A stretch of DNA of 64,000 nt, from positions 1 to 64,000 of the forward strand of contig CAVWBK010000008.1 in assembly GCA_963753245.1 (NCBI GenBank). Direction: 5' to 3'. The stretch comes from VRUE01 sp963753245 (GTDB taxonomy: Bacteria > Actinomycetota > Thermoleophilia > Solirubrobacterales > 70-9). How positions within the stretch are numbered: the first letter of the stretch is position 1; the number at the start of each line of letters is the position of its first letter. The position numbers and the translations under genes were made by a program. Below, piece after piece: positions 15,627-24,018 of this stretch. Below the pieces are notes generated by a model that saw only the letters and a list, made by a program, of their open reading frames with translations, did no database searches and was not told the DNA's origin.

Positions 15627-17468
15627 CTACCTCTTTGCCGGCGCGAAGCGCTTCTTGGCGGCGGCGACGCAGTGTGCGCGTTTGCTCTTTTTGAGCTTCT
15701 TGCAAGCCTTGAGTGCCCGCCCCAGCTTCTGCGCCCCACTCAGGGACTTGACCTGTCCCCCGGCTACCAGGGAGCCGGTCGCTCCCCCCGGCGACCCGAG
15801 GTTAGGGCTGGACGAGGAGACGGTGTAGGCGATCGTCGCTTTGCTCCGCAATCCGTCGTGGCTCACGGCGGTCACGGTGTAGGTGAAGGACCCGGCGGTG
15901 GAGGCGTTGAGGGCGCCGGGGCTGTCGGCGCCATTGGAGTCAGTGCACGATTCGATTCCCGGTCCCCCCGCCGCTTCGGTGCAGGAGAACCTTGTGGGGA
16001 TGGTTTCGCCGGCCAGGTAGGTCTGGTGATCGGCCGGAGCTTCGATCGTCGCCGAGGGCGAGCCCACCGCCGCGCCGGTCACTTTTATGGGCAGCGTCTG
16101 CGTCGAGACATCTTCGGTCCCGTTGCTGTCAATCACCGTCAGCGCGGCCTGGTATTGGCCCGATTTCAGGTAGGTGTGGGTCGGAGTGGAACCGCTTGTG
16201 GTATCGACCGGCGAGCCGTCGCCGAAGTTCCATTCATAGGTGGTGATCGGGGCGCCGATGTCATAGGACGCGCTCCCGTCGAAGCTGATTGGGTGGCCGG
16301 TTTCACCGGCGGCGGGCGCGGTGAACGAAGGCGTGGGACCGATTCGCGCGGCGCATCCTGCCGCTTCGTTTTTGGTGGCCGGCGCCGGCGTCTTCGTCGG
16401 TTGCTGGCTCCAGATCTGCTGCGTGTAGTAGTTGTGACCGTCGATCAGCTGGTTGAAGGCGGTGTCGTCGAGGAGGCTGCCGCCAAGCGGGGTGCCGTAG
16501 ACCTCCGGCTGTGATTCGACAGTTGGCCCGGTGCACTTGTCGGCGACCTCTTCCCCGTTTTCATCGGTATAGCCAGTTTCGGGTTCGGGATCGGTCGCCG
16601 ACTCCACGATCTCGTGGATCTCGGAGTCGAGCGTGCCGTCGGCGTCCTTATTTCCACCCACACCGGTGGGTGCCTGACCGGAATCGCATTCGGGGTCGTA
16701 GGGCAGGTCGCTGTATACGGCCAACTTTTTTTCGGAGCCGAGTTCGGTGATCTCGCTGTGGTATGCGCAGAATTCTTCGGGTGCGCATTCACCGAATTCG
16801 CAGGTCGAGACGCCTTCGGGCGTGTAGAGGAGATACTGCGCCTCGGGCGCGCTAGCCGGGTCGATCGGCCAGTGGTTGGCTTCGATCTGTTTAACGATCT
16901 CTTCACGGATCTGCGTGTCGGTCACGCACGGCGCCTTGGCTTTGGTGCAGCCTTCGGATTCATCAAGCGGCGGATAGGGGCCGGTCGCGAGCGCTTCGCC
17001 GCCGAATTCAACCTTGCCGGTGATCGCCTTTCCTTCACTGTTGGTGTACTGCCTGGCGACGGAGAACTCATCCGTGGTCCGCAAGCCTTCGGCTTGGAGG
17101 TCCCTGGCGTACTGGGTGATCGGTCCGGTGTATTCGCTTGGAAATTCTCCGGCTTTCTGCTGCCAGAAGATCAGATACAGCTTCGAGTTGAGGATCAGGG
17201 GACCGCCGTGGTACACGACCGGCGGCTGGGGTCCGCCGAGGCTAAGTGGCGCGCGGCCACGCGAAGCGAAAAGCGCCTCCGCCTTCCTGACTTTGGGCGT
17301 GGGCGTGACGCCGTAGGCACGGCCGTGGGCAAACACCACGCGGGCCTGGGCGACGCCGTCGCTGAGCGCGAGCAGCGCGGCCGCGAGCACAAGCATCGTG
17401 ACAAGAGGGGCCCCAAGCCGACAACGCACCGGACTACGAGGAAGGCGAGCTTGCAGACCGGAGCGCAT
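15627..17468 (-). CDS. Secreted EXORDIUM-like/peptidase-like protein with PKD domain and basic Cys tail
   Basis: 613 residues with a signal peptide ending near AQARVV. Residues ~80-360 resemble the EXORDIUM/phosphate-induced-1 group: YHGGPLILNSKLYLIFWQ near the start and the H-E-x-x-E-S-A-T-D-P motif (SEIHEIVESATDPEPETGY) followed by EEVADKCTG. A PKD domain follows (SFDGSASYDIGAPITTYEWN ... THTYLKSGQYQAALTVID), then a bacterial Ig-like segment with two cysteines. The last 50 residues are basic with a cysteine pair (ACKKLKKSKRAHC). The H-E-I-V-E arrangement recalls zincin sites but activity is unproven. It heads a two-gene unit with the CSLREAI gene downstream. Confidence 0.7.
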   Translation of the reverse strand: MRSGLQARLPRSPVRCRLGAPLVTMLVLAAALLALSDGVAQARVVFAHGRAYGVTPTPKVRKAEALFASRGRAPLSLGGPQPPVVYHGGPLILNSKLYLIFWQQKAGEFPSEYTGPITQYARDLQAEGLRTTDEFSVARQYTNSEGKAITGKVEFGGEALATGPYPPLDESEGCTKAKAPCVTDTQIREEIVKQIEANHWPIDPASAPEAQYLLYTPEGVSTCEFGECAPEEFCAYHSEITELGSEKKLAVYSDLPYDPECDSGQAPTGVGGNKDADGTLDSEIHEIVESATDPEPETGYTDENGEEVADKCTGPTVESQPEVYGTPLGGSLLDDTAFNQLIDGHNYYTQQIWSQQPTKTPAPATKNEAAGCAARIGPTPSFTAPAAGETGHPISFDGSASYDIGAPITTYEWNFGDGSPVDTTSGSTPTHTYLKSGQYQAALTVIDSNGTEDVSTQTLPIKVTGAAVGSPSATIEAPADHQTYLAGETIPTRFSCTEAAGGPGIESCTDSNGADSPGALNASTAGSFTYTVTAVSHDGLRSKATIAYTVSSSSPNLGSPGGATGSLVAGGQVKSLSGAQKLGRALKACKKLKKSKRAHCVAAAKKRFAPAKR

Positions 17469-17661
17469 CGCCCGCCAAGCTTAATGCGAGCCCGGAGATG
17501 CTGCCAGCGAGCTGGCTGCGGGTGGGCGCGGCGCAGATCGAGCCAGCCTGTGCGCGCACTCCCAGCGTCTTCGCCGAGCTCGGGGTCTGATACCGCCTGA
17601 TTGGCTGCGCCATGGGATCCGCTCAGAAACGCCAAACGGCGACCTCTTCCGATCCAATCGG

Positions 17662-17702
17662 TGCTTGTAAGGCAGGCGCTCTCCCAACTGGTTGAGCCGG
17701 AC
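17662..17702 (-). pseudogene. tRNA-Val-like 5' half, truncated after the anticodon
   Basis: On the minus strand: GTCCGGCTCAACCAGTTGGG then AGAGCGCCTGCCTTACAAGC. The stretch AGTTGGGAGAGCGCCTGC is identical to the intact tRNA-Val, and TTACAAGC again marks the end of the similarity. It lies 75 nt downstream of the antitoxin gene at 17778, in an otherwise featureless 309-nt gap. Confidence 0.7.
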
Positions 17703-17777
17703 CGGGTTTCGCGGAGACCGCGATCCACCCCCGATTTGATCGGTCCTACGCCATCGATGCCGACGGGAGCCGCAACG

Positions 17778-18065
17778 TTACGAGCCCACGTACCGCGTAA
17801 CCGCCTCGCGCGCAAGATCGCTGACCGACCGGCCCTCCTTCTTGGCGCGTTTCTGGGCGGCCCGGTATAGATCCGGCGTGGTGCGAAAGCTCATCCGAGG
17901 AGAGGGGCCCTGACCCGCTAGCGCTAGCGAAGGTCGGCCGACCCGGCGACGCTTCGCCTTTGAGAGGTCATAGCCCCGCTCTGCCTCCGCCGCAAGGGCG
18001 TCGGCAACCTCAGGAGTGATTTCCTCTCCAGCCTTAGTCCTTTGATTTTCCTTGAGCTTTGCCAT
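17778..18065 (-). CDS. Ribbon-helix-helix-like antitoxin
   Basis: 95 residues. The C-terminal part RMSFRTTPDLYRAAQKRAKK then EGRSVSDLAREAVTRYVG is a typical RHH/MetJ-Arc DNA-binding and dimerisation unit; the charged N-terminus (AKLKENQRTKAGEEITPEVA) may bind the toxin. The start overlaps the end of the toxin gene by 32 nt, so the two are one operon with the toxin first. As an antitoxin it should neutralise the toxin and repress the operon. The partner toxin is frameshifted, so in this copy the antitoxin may be an orphan. Confidence 0.75.
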   Translation of the reverse strand: MAKLKENQRTKAGEEITPEVADALAAEAERGYDLSKAKRRRVGRPSLALAGQGPSPRMSFRTTPDLYRAAQKRAKKEGRSVSDLAREAVTRYVGS

Positions 18066-18337
18066 TCTTCACCTCCTTGTACTGCTTCGAGTAGCGATCG
18101 CGCAGCGGCATCGCGTGAATCACCAACAGGCTTCCGTCCTCTAGCTCGACCGCCATCACCTCCAACGCGGTTCCGTTCGCATCGTCGCCGAGGAAGACGA
18201 GCCGCGTGCTGGCGCCAGCCGGCGCGTCAGCTGGCCGGCTCCTCCTCGAAGCGCAGACCACAATGTTGGATGACATAACGAGAGCGTTCACGGGATATCC
18301 GGTGCTTGGTCGCGGTACGCGCCCATTTCAGCTTCAC
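18034..18337 (-). pseudogene. BrnT/DUF-type toxin partner of the RHH antitoxin, frameshifted
   Basis: From GTG at 18337 the first frame reads VKLKWARTATKHRISRERSR then YVIQHCGLRFEEEPAS and stops at 18227. The rest of the protein continues in another frame: TRLVFLGDDANGTALEVMAV then ELEDGSLLVIHAMPLRDRYS. Together they make a ~98-residue toxin of the kind that carries a histidine-led N-terminus and an L/V-I-H-A-M core, commonly paired with an RHH antitoxin. The break lies near 18227-18235. Both halves stay well conserved, so it is a recent mutation or a base-calling error. The toxin family name is a resemblance only. Confidence 0.65.
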
Positions 18338-18394
18338 GCGAGCAGACTAGTAATTATGTCGGACATTATTAGCAGCTGAGCCAGCTTCGGCAGA

Positions 18395-18471
18395 TGGGCG
18401 GTGGCGGGTTCGAAACCGCGATCTCCCTGTTGTTCGTCGAGCGGGTGATCTTCCGACTGAGCCAACCGCCC
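18395..18471 (-). pseudogene. Degenerate full-length tRNA-like sequence
   Basis: On the minus strand it begins GGGCGGTTGGCTCAGTCGG and ends ACCGCCCA, so a 7-bp acceptor stem and a D arm are intact, and a T-loop-like TTCGAAC is present. The anticodon stem is broken (CCCGC is not answered by GCGGG) and the T stem does not pair properly. It is 77 nt long. I cannot assign an amino acid; GAC occurs at the anticodon position. It lies ~60 nt upstream of the toxin gene. Confidence 0.55.
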
Positions 18472-19110
18472 ACAACGCCTCCGGCTTTACCTTTGCCGGC
18501 TCAACGCACAAGGATTCGGACCCTGGCGATCCCAGCCTCCTCGCCCCAGCGTGGCGTCGGCACCCGGCCTCGGCCCTTGCGAGGCAATCTTTAGACGAAC
18601 TTTGCCCCAACTTTTCCCGCGCTTGGAGCCTCTCGCTTAACCTCAGTCAAGACCGATGAGGAACGTGATGACAAGCTTCTTGGATGGGTCTAGCGCCGCC
18701 TACATGGCCCCCGTCGCTTCCCACGACGAGCGCCCGCGGCACACCACAGCCCTCCTACCTCCCACGGATCCACATATATAGAGATACCTATCTCTCCTCC
18801 CTGTAGTAACCCCAGAATTCGTCCCGCCTCCCCTGCGGGGCGTTTTCTGTTGAACAAAGCTCTAGAAAGCGCCCCGCAGCGATTTCGGGCACCCGCTGCG
18901 CTTTGCACACCTCTCCGTTCGCCTGCTCGTCGAGATTGCCATCTCCTAACCGAGTTCTCGTTGGTAACAACGAGGCAATATGACAGCGGGTCGTGAGTGA
19001 GCTACCGCCCGGTCGATAGGCCGCGGGCACGAGCCCGAGGCCCGGACTTGTCTATTTGTCCCATCCCGTTCCGTGTCAAGGGCAAGAGACTAGGATTCCC
19101 CTGTTAGGCC
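18472..19110. other. Intergenic region with small palindrome
   Basis: About 640 nt without a supported gene, upstream of the collagen-like gene. At 18780-18795, AGAGATA-CC-TATCTCT is a 7-bp inverted repeat directly after the AT-rich CACATATATAG, unusual in this GC-rich DNA and a candidate promoter/operator. A short CCCC-TGC-GGGG hairpin followed by TTTT lies near 18832-18850 and could be a weak terminator. Confidence 0.35.
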
Positions 19111-19932
19111 ATGAGACGGATCAGGATCAGTCCAGCTATGGGCGTTGCGCTGGCCGCGTTGGTTGTGGCCGTCTCGGGGGGTGCCTATGCCGCGACGAGC
19201 GGCCCCTCCGGCGAAACGATCGCGGCCTGCGTGCGGCACAAAGGGGGCGCCTTGTACGTTGCCCGCAAGTGCGCCCACCGCGACAAGCGCTTGACCTGGA
19301 GCATCAGTGGTCCGCGCGGCGCCGCTGGAGCAAGGGGAGTGGCGGGCCAGGACGGCCCGGCGGGGCCGCCCGGCCCATCTGGTCCCACTGTCCTTGCCCA
19401 ACCTGCCGCCTGGGTCATCCACAGCTCTGCGCCCCAGAGCGATTCGGTTTTGCCGGATCCCACCGAGAGCGACGGTTCCGGCAATTCCCAGGAGGACGCC
19501 TTCAAGTTCGGCGGCTTCGGGGGCCCGTTCACCGCGACCGGGCAGATGCAGCAGTTCCTGCTCAGCCCCAGCATCCTCAGCGGGACCGCGGTTCGCCTCA
19601 GCTCAGTGAGCTTCTGCTACTTCGTCGGGCCCTACCCTCCCGGCGACGCCTTGACGAACACGGTGATAAACCACATCTGGGTCTACGAGCTGAACGAGGC
19701 CGACACAGGCACAGGTTTTCCACCCTCGACAGCCTCCACGCCCCTCGACCAGGCGGTTTCGCTGGGAAACAAGAGCCACGGCTGCCCAACTTTCACCCTG
19801 AATAGCCCACCGCTGATCGAACCGGGCTCGTTCCTCTTCCTGCGGGTCCGAGTGGTGGATACCCAGGGCAAAGGGGACAGCACTGGCGCACTCGCGCAGT
19901 TGGGCAGGGTCACGGCCAGCTACGCGCCGTGA
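19111..19932 (+). CDS. Signal-anchored protein with short collagen-like region
   Basis: 273 residues. An N-terminal anchor (MGVALAALVVAVSGGAYAAT) is followed by a basic Cys-containing linker (AACVRHKGG, RKCAHRDKR). A Gly-x-y collagen-like run follows (GPRGAAGARGVAGQDGPAGP then PGPSGP). The C-terminal ~180 residues form a beta-rich domain with two cysteines (SFCYFVGPYPPG and SHGCPTF). The layout, one helix plus collagen-like stalk plus small beta domain, matches a trimerising surface display protein, as does the protein at 51957-52775. No function can be assigned. The start follows a long intergenic region. Confidence 0.75.
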   Translation: MRRIRISPAMGVALAALVVAVSGGAYAATSGPSGETIAACVRHKGGALYVARKCAHRDKRLTWSISGPRGAAGARGVAGQDGPAGPPGPSGPTVLAQPAAWVIHSSAPQSDSVLPDPTESDGSGNSQEDAFKFGGFGGPFTATGQMQQFLLSPSILSGTAVRLSSVSFCYFVGPYPPGDALTNTVINHIWVYELNEADTGTGFPPSTASTPLDQAVSLGNKSHGCPTFTLNSPPLIEPGSFLFLRVRVVDTQGKGDSTGALAQLGRVTASYAP

Positions 19933-20151
19933 ACCTCTGGCGAGCATACGCACGACTGAACACGCATTTGCGCCGCGGTGCCGATCGTCGTGTGTGTCGG
20001 GTGTGTCGGGAGAACTTGGAGTCAGTCCACCTAGTTCGTCTGCTCGTCGAGCCCCTGAAGTCGGGCGGAACCTCTTGAAGCAAAAGCACTCCCGACAGAT
20101 GAATGGACGCGTGGCAACGCGGTCTTTTCCGGCGGGCGCGTTGGTGGGCGC

Positions 20152-21030
20152 TCAGCGTGTGCCAGGACAGCGGAGGTCGGCGTCGAGCGGGCCTATCCGG
20201 TACTGCACGAGGTTCGGCGCCACGCCGGTGAAGCCACCGCTCGTGCAGTTCTGTCGCGCCTGCGTGAGTGTTGCGTCGGTCCCGGCCACCCAGTCGGGCA
20301 GCTGGCCGTTGAAGGCCTTCGGTGTTGTCTGCGCTGTCAGCCCGGTGATCTCCTTCCACTGGGCGCTGTTGGAGTAGATCCCGATCGGTCCGCTGGCGCC
20401 GGCGTTGTGCAGGCCGGCGATAAAACCCTGCAGCGCAGCGACGTTGAGCTGGGAAGTCCCAGCCCAGCTCAGCATCAGCTCGACGTCCAGCCACCACGGC
20501 GCAGTCTTGGCCGCGACCGGGTCGAGCGCGGCGAGGAGCCGGTAGGAGTGAGCGGCGCGCTGCTCGCCATAAATGTAGGAGCAGGAGTTGGTCAGCAGGC
20601 CGCTGCAAGCACCGTAGGCAGGCGCGGTGCCGACGCTGGGCCAATCGGCAACGTGATGTCCGCCAGGGTTACCCGTGTCGATGTACAACGACAGGGGCGG
20701 CTGATTGGGGCGCTTCTGGCCCGGTGCGTCGCGGGCCCAGTGCAGCTCGCTGCTGATACACGGGTTTGCGTTCTTCGCCAGCCCGCCATTGACACCGACG
20801 ATCCCGAACAGCGGATTCGACGGATAGGAACCCGAGCACTGCGGATAGGAGATGTCATAGCCAGTGGTTGGCGACGAGCTGCCGCTCACCACGACCAGTA
20901 CCACAACAACGATCAAGGCAAGCGCCACCACCGGCACCCATCGCGCTCGGAACCGGGAACGACTGGCAGGCGGCACGGCTCCCAAGCTACCACGAGCCTG
21001 GGCACGCGCCCGCCCCTCAGCGGGCGCCAT
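20152..21030 (-). CDS. Membrane-anchored GH25/DUF1906-like protein
   Basis: 292 residues from ATG at 21030, preceded by a GGGGTGA box (TTG at 21051 is possible). A basic cytoplasmic N-terminus is followed by one helix (VVALALIVVVVLVVVSG) and an extracellular domain that begins GYDISYPQCSG and continues FGIVGVNGGLAKNANPC. The strand order (YDISYPQC, SLYIDTGNPG, PWWLDVEL, IGIYSN, LPDWVAG) follows the TIM-barrel pattern of GH25 or glycoside-hydrolase-like DUF1906 domains, with the acidic residues of WLDVE in the catalytic position. It may act on peptidoglycan or another wall glycan, but activity is an inference. Confidence 0.65.
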   Translation of the reverse strand: MAPAEGRARAQARGSLGAVPPASRSRFRARWVPVVALALIVVVVLVVVSGSSSPTTGYDISYPQCSGSYPSNPLFGIVGVNGGLAKNANPCISSELHWARDAPGQKRPNQPPLSLYIDTGNPGGHHVADWPSVGTAPAYGACSGLLTNSCSYIYGEQRAAHSYRLLAALDPVAAKTAPWWLDVELMLSWAGTSQLNVAALQGFIAGLHNAGASGPIGIYSNSAQWKEITGLTAQTTPKAFNGQLPDWVAGTDATLTQARQNCTSGGFTGVAPNLVQYRIGPLDADLRCPGTR

Positions 21031-21166
21031 CAGAGTCACCCCGGACCGCAAAAGCAGGGCCGCCCACGGCGAGGGTTAAGGTCCCGAGATTCCTCCCGAG
21101 CGATGGTGAGCGGGGCCTGGTGCTCAAATGCTCGCTCGGCTAACCAAACACAAGCTCTGTTAGCGA

Positions 21167-21403
21167 TCAGTCTTCAGGAAGGGCGGCAAAATCACGCTTC
21201 GCCTTCCTGTACCACCCCATTCCTGAGATGGGATGTTTCCACCTACCCTTCATCTCCTTTAAAGCACTTTCGTGCGTTGCATCACCCTCTGAAACCGTGT
21301 CCTTTAGATGTTTGTCCTGCGCCTTTATGACTTCATCCGCGGTAGTCCCGTGGTGGGCGAAATCGCAGGGCCCACCCAGTTGTTTACACGTCATCGTCTT
21401 CAT
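21167..21403 (-). CDS. DUF1059 family small protein
   Basis: 78 residues from ATG at 21403 (MKTMTCKQLGGPCDFAHHGT). The CKQLGG-x-CDF start and the TADEVIKAQDKHLKDTVSEG helix are the hallmark of DUF1059, small cytoplasmic proteins widespread in actinobacteria and archaea with Cys/His residues that could bind metal. This copy is extended at the C-terminus by about 20 residues (WKHPISGMGWYRKAKRDFAA) beyond the usual length of about 60. Function is unknown. The longer reading frame upstream to 21526 is not supported. Confidence 0.8.
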   Translation of the reverse strand: MKTMTCKQLGGPCDFAHHGTTADEVIKAQDKHLKDTVSEGDATHESALKEMKGRWKHPISGMGWYRKAKRDFAALPED

Positions 21404-21467
21404 ATGCCCTACTTTCTTTCTTGGCTTTGTGCGTGTAGTGGCCGGAAACCAGCGGCGCAGCCGATTT

Positions 21468-22040
21468 CTACCTGCGGCCGAACCGAGGCCGCCAGTTGGC
21501 GTCTCGCGCCAGCAACTTGCGAGCATCGCGGCGCCCGCTGGCGATCAGGGTGGCCTCTCGAACGAGGTCGCGATTCATCAAGGCGAGAAAGAGCAGCGAC
21601 CCGAATATGACCACCGCATCAATGCTCTCCCGCCCCTCCTTGGTCCAGTAGTCGTCCTGGAGGTTGAGCCACAGGGCGAACTCATCGAGGGTCAGCGCTG
21701 AGGCCATCCCATAGCTGGCAGCCGATGCGCGCGAGCTCCAACGATGTCCAGGGTCGGTCCCTAGGCCCACCTGAGCGTTCCATGCGTATCCGGTGAATAA
21801 CAACCCGAGGATCCCGAACGTCATGTGGTGGATGTGGCGGCCGCCGGGAGTGACGTTTCGAAACGGCCCGCGGCCCGCGCGAATGGAGTGGGTGATGCCG
21901 CGTACGGTGGCAAACGACGCGATGAAGCCAACGTTGCCGAGAAACAGTCGCTCCTGGCGCGGGTCTGAGAGGTGTTTTCGGTAGAGCGCGCCGAGGACCT
22001 TCGGAGAGAGAAGCGAGCGCGAGGGCGGAGGCAAGCTCAT
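21468..22040 (-). CDS. Integral membrane protein of unknown function
   Basis: 190 residues from ATG at 22040 (MSLPPPSRSLLSPKVLGALY). Three to four predicted helices, with the distinctive sequence GGRHIHHMTFGILGLLFTGY, then ALTLDEFALWLNLQDDYWTK. The HIHHMTFG and DEFALWL pieces could form a metal or lipid site inside the membrane. From memory, similar integral membrane proteins with HHxxxG occur in mycobacteria and other actinobacteria without a known role. It ends 64 nt before the DUF1059 gene on the same strand, so the two may be cotranscribed. Confidence 0.7.
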   Translation of the reverse strand: MSLPPPSRSLLSPKVLGALYRKHLSDPRQERLFLGNVGFIASFATVRGITHSIRAGRGPFRNVTPGGRHIHHMTFGILGLLFTGYAWNAQVGLGTDPGHRWSSRASAASYGMASALTLDEFALWLNLQDDYWTKEGRESIDAVVIFGSLLFLALMNRDLVREATLIASGRRDARKLLARDANWRPRFGRR

Positions 22041-22236
22041 CGAAGCGACAATACCCGGCCCTCTGCCCCGGTCGTCCGCGCGCTGCGGCTCCACGCCGCC
22101 AGGCAATTCGGTCCGCGACCGGCCGTTGTCCCCACCCGGGCGTCGGCCGAAGTCGCAGCATCGAGCGGTTCAACCGAGCCACCTCGAACGCTTCCAACAG
22201 ATGGCAGGGCAAGGCTGGCGGGCCGCCGGTCAACGA

Positions 22237-22626
22237 TTACGCAGAGGACACGTCTCCCCTGGGACGCGGACCGCTGCAGATCAGACGCAGCCAGACGACC
22301 TGCCCGTCGTTCTCGCGCAGATAGGCCTGCTGCTCATAGATGAACTGACCGTCGTTGTCGCTGCCATAGACCCGCCAGCCAACGCGCGAGGTGTCCTCGA
22401 TGGACGCAGGCTCGGTGGCATCGACATGCTCGACGTCCCTTTCGGGATGCTCGAACCAGGCGCGCAGGACGTCCTCAATACCGGCAGGTCCGTTCGCCTC
22501 CCAGACTCGATTTGGCGTCATCGCCCGGAAGTCGATGTCAGGATGCAACGCGCTGCAGGCGCGGGGTAAGTCTCTGGCGAGGATTGCGTCGACGAAACCG
22601 AAAGTGACGCTCTCGGACTCGGTCAA
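22237..22626 (-). CDS. SnoaL-like/NTF2-fold protein
   Basis: 129 residues from TTG at 22626. Cone-like NTF2 fold: helix FGFVDAILARDLPRACSALH, then PDIDFRAMTPNRVWEANGPA (the typical SnoaL opening strand), GIEDVLRAWF, and alternating strands ending QQAYLRENDGQVVWLRLICS. Members include polyketide cyclases and ketosteroid isomerase-like enzymes, but many of these small actinobacterial proteins have no known substrate. Alone on this strand with ~100-nt gaps, so no pathway can be proposed. Confidence 0.75.
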   Translation of the reverse strand: MTESESVTFGFVDAILARDLPRACSALHPDIDFRAMTPNRVWEANGPAGIEDVLRAWFEHPERDVEHVDATEPASIEDTSRVGWRVYGSDNDGQFIYEQQAYLRENDGQVVWLRLICSGPRPRGDVSSA

Positions 22627-22724
22627 GATCGGTGGAGTATTGCACTTGGTCTCAGAGTGTCAACGAGCCAGACCAAGTATTTGTTGGAGGGGCCGCTTCG
22701 GGATAACCAGGCCGGGTGGTTCGC

Positions 22725-23631
22725 TTACTGGACGACCTTGAGCCTGCGAATGAGGGTCTGTCTGGTGCCGTTGATCGTCACGCCCCCCTTGACCAGGATC
22801 CTCGCCGCGGAAGCAAGCTTTGTGGCGAAGGGCGGCTTTGGCTTCAGCGTCAGGATCGCGGCCTTGCCGGGCTTTACCTTCGCTTTCGCAACTGCCGTCT
22901 CTGGCCTTCCCTTGCGCTTCTTTGTGACCGCCCGAAGTTCGAACCTGCAGCCCCGTCCCTCGGCCCGCTTCTGGCACCTGACCTGAACCGCCGGGAAGGC
23001 CACTTTGAGCGCCTGCGTTTGCCTCGCCTCTGCCGATCCGTTGCAGTAGGCGGTCTGCCCGGTGAAGACGAGGGCGGTGGAGCAGCCCTCGTTGTCGGTC
23101 AGCGTCAGAGTCCCCTGGTATTGGCCCGGGGCGGCGTAGGTATGGCTTTCGCTCGGGCCGCCGCTGGCCGCCGTGATTTCGTCGCCGAAGGCCCATTCAT
23201 ATCGGGCGATGCTGCCGTCGGGATCGGTCGAGGCCGCCGCGTTAAAGACGATCGGCACATCCGGTCGGGCGAAGGGGTCGGCGAGCGATGCAACCGGCGG
23301 CTGGTCGGGGACGATCGCTAGTGCGTGCGGATGGCTGCCGACCGAGATCGGCGAGCCGACCGCCTCGTTGGTGGCGGTGTCGATCACAGACGCTGCCGTC
23401 GGCTTCGTTGGCAACGTAGGCGCGCTTGCCGTCGGGCGTGATCGCGACGCTGGCAGGGTCGCTACCGACCATGATCGGCGTACCGATCACCTGATTGGTG
23501 GCGGTGTCGATCACCGAGACGCTGCCATTGATGTAGTAGTTGGCGGTGTAGGCGCGTTTCCCGTCGGGGGTGATCGCGACCGAAACCGGGCCGCTACCGA
23601 CCGAGATCTGCGAGCCGACCACCTGCGAACC
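22725..23631 (-). pseudogene. YVTN-PKD protein remnant, 5' truncated and frameshifted
   Basis: The frame starting near 23631 reads YVTN blades (VAITPDGKRAYTANYYINGS, ITPDGKRAYVANEADGSV) and then loses frame near 23395-23400, where SVIDTATN continues in a second frame to 22725. That frame carries a blade end, a PKD domain (AASTDPDGSIARYEWAFGDE ... SHTYAAPGQYQGTLTLTDN), the EGCSTALVFTGQTAYCNG cysteine loop, and the C-terminal beta module ending IRRLKVVQ. The order and motifs match the intact protein at 10506-12095 almost domain for domain, so this is a paralogue. Signal peptide and most blades are missing. It stops being similar just before the repeat at 23656. Confidence 0.8.
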
Positions 23632-23655
23632 TGTCCCCGACTCCGCGAAACTCCC

Positions 23656-23760
23656 CAGAGTCTTTTCGCTCTAACACGCCAAATTCACCTCGCTAGAGCC
23701 GTCTGCGGGCGACCCATAAGCCGCAGTCCGTCGGTCGTTGGTTCGAGCCCAGCCCGCCCC
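23656..23760 (+). repeat. Direct repeat copy 1 with embedded tRNA 3' half, upstream of the toxin-antitoxin pair
   Basis: Bases 23656-23735 share the pattern CAGAG, TTCGCTCT, CACGCCAAATT, TAGAGCC, TCTG, GCGAC, TAA, TCCGTCGGT with 24624-24695. The copy continues into an intact tRNA T arm (GTTGG-TTCGAGC-CCAGC, 23737-23753) and a GCCCGCCCC acceptor-like end. A 6-bp stem (CTGCGG/CCGCAG) surrounds CATAA, the anticodon-loop core of a tRNA-Met, but the loop is too long. It reads as a tRNA-derived element whose 5' acceptor strand is lost. Confidence 0.6.
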
Positions 23761-24018
23761 GTTTACCCACTGTCGTCGGCGCAGCTTCTGAGGGCGACGG
23801 CGAGTCGAAAACGGTGATCGGCGCCCGCGCCCGCTCGGGTAGCGCTTTCCAACAGGCCGCGCTCCTGCCAACCGGCACTATCCTCGTCGCGAAGAGCGAC
23901 CAGGAGGTGGGCGGGCGAGAACCGGGAGATCGCGTCATCGAGGCGAGCAGAGGGTGATCGGCGGCGAGGGGCCAGCAAGGTCTGCACAAGGCGTGCTAAG
24001 TCGTGTACATTAAACCGA

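Noticed and set aside
23693..23989. 98-residue minus-strand frame with GLGSNQRPTD
   Set aside because: This peptide comes from reading through a tRNA 3' half and is a known type of spurious gene call.
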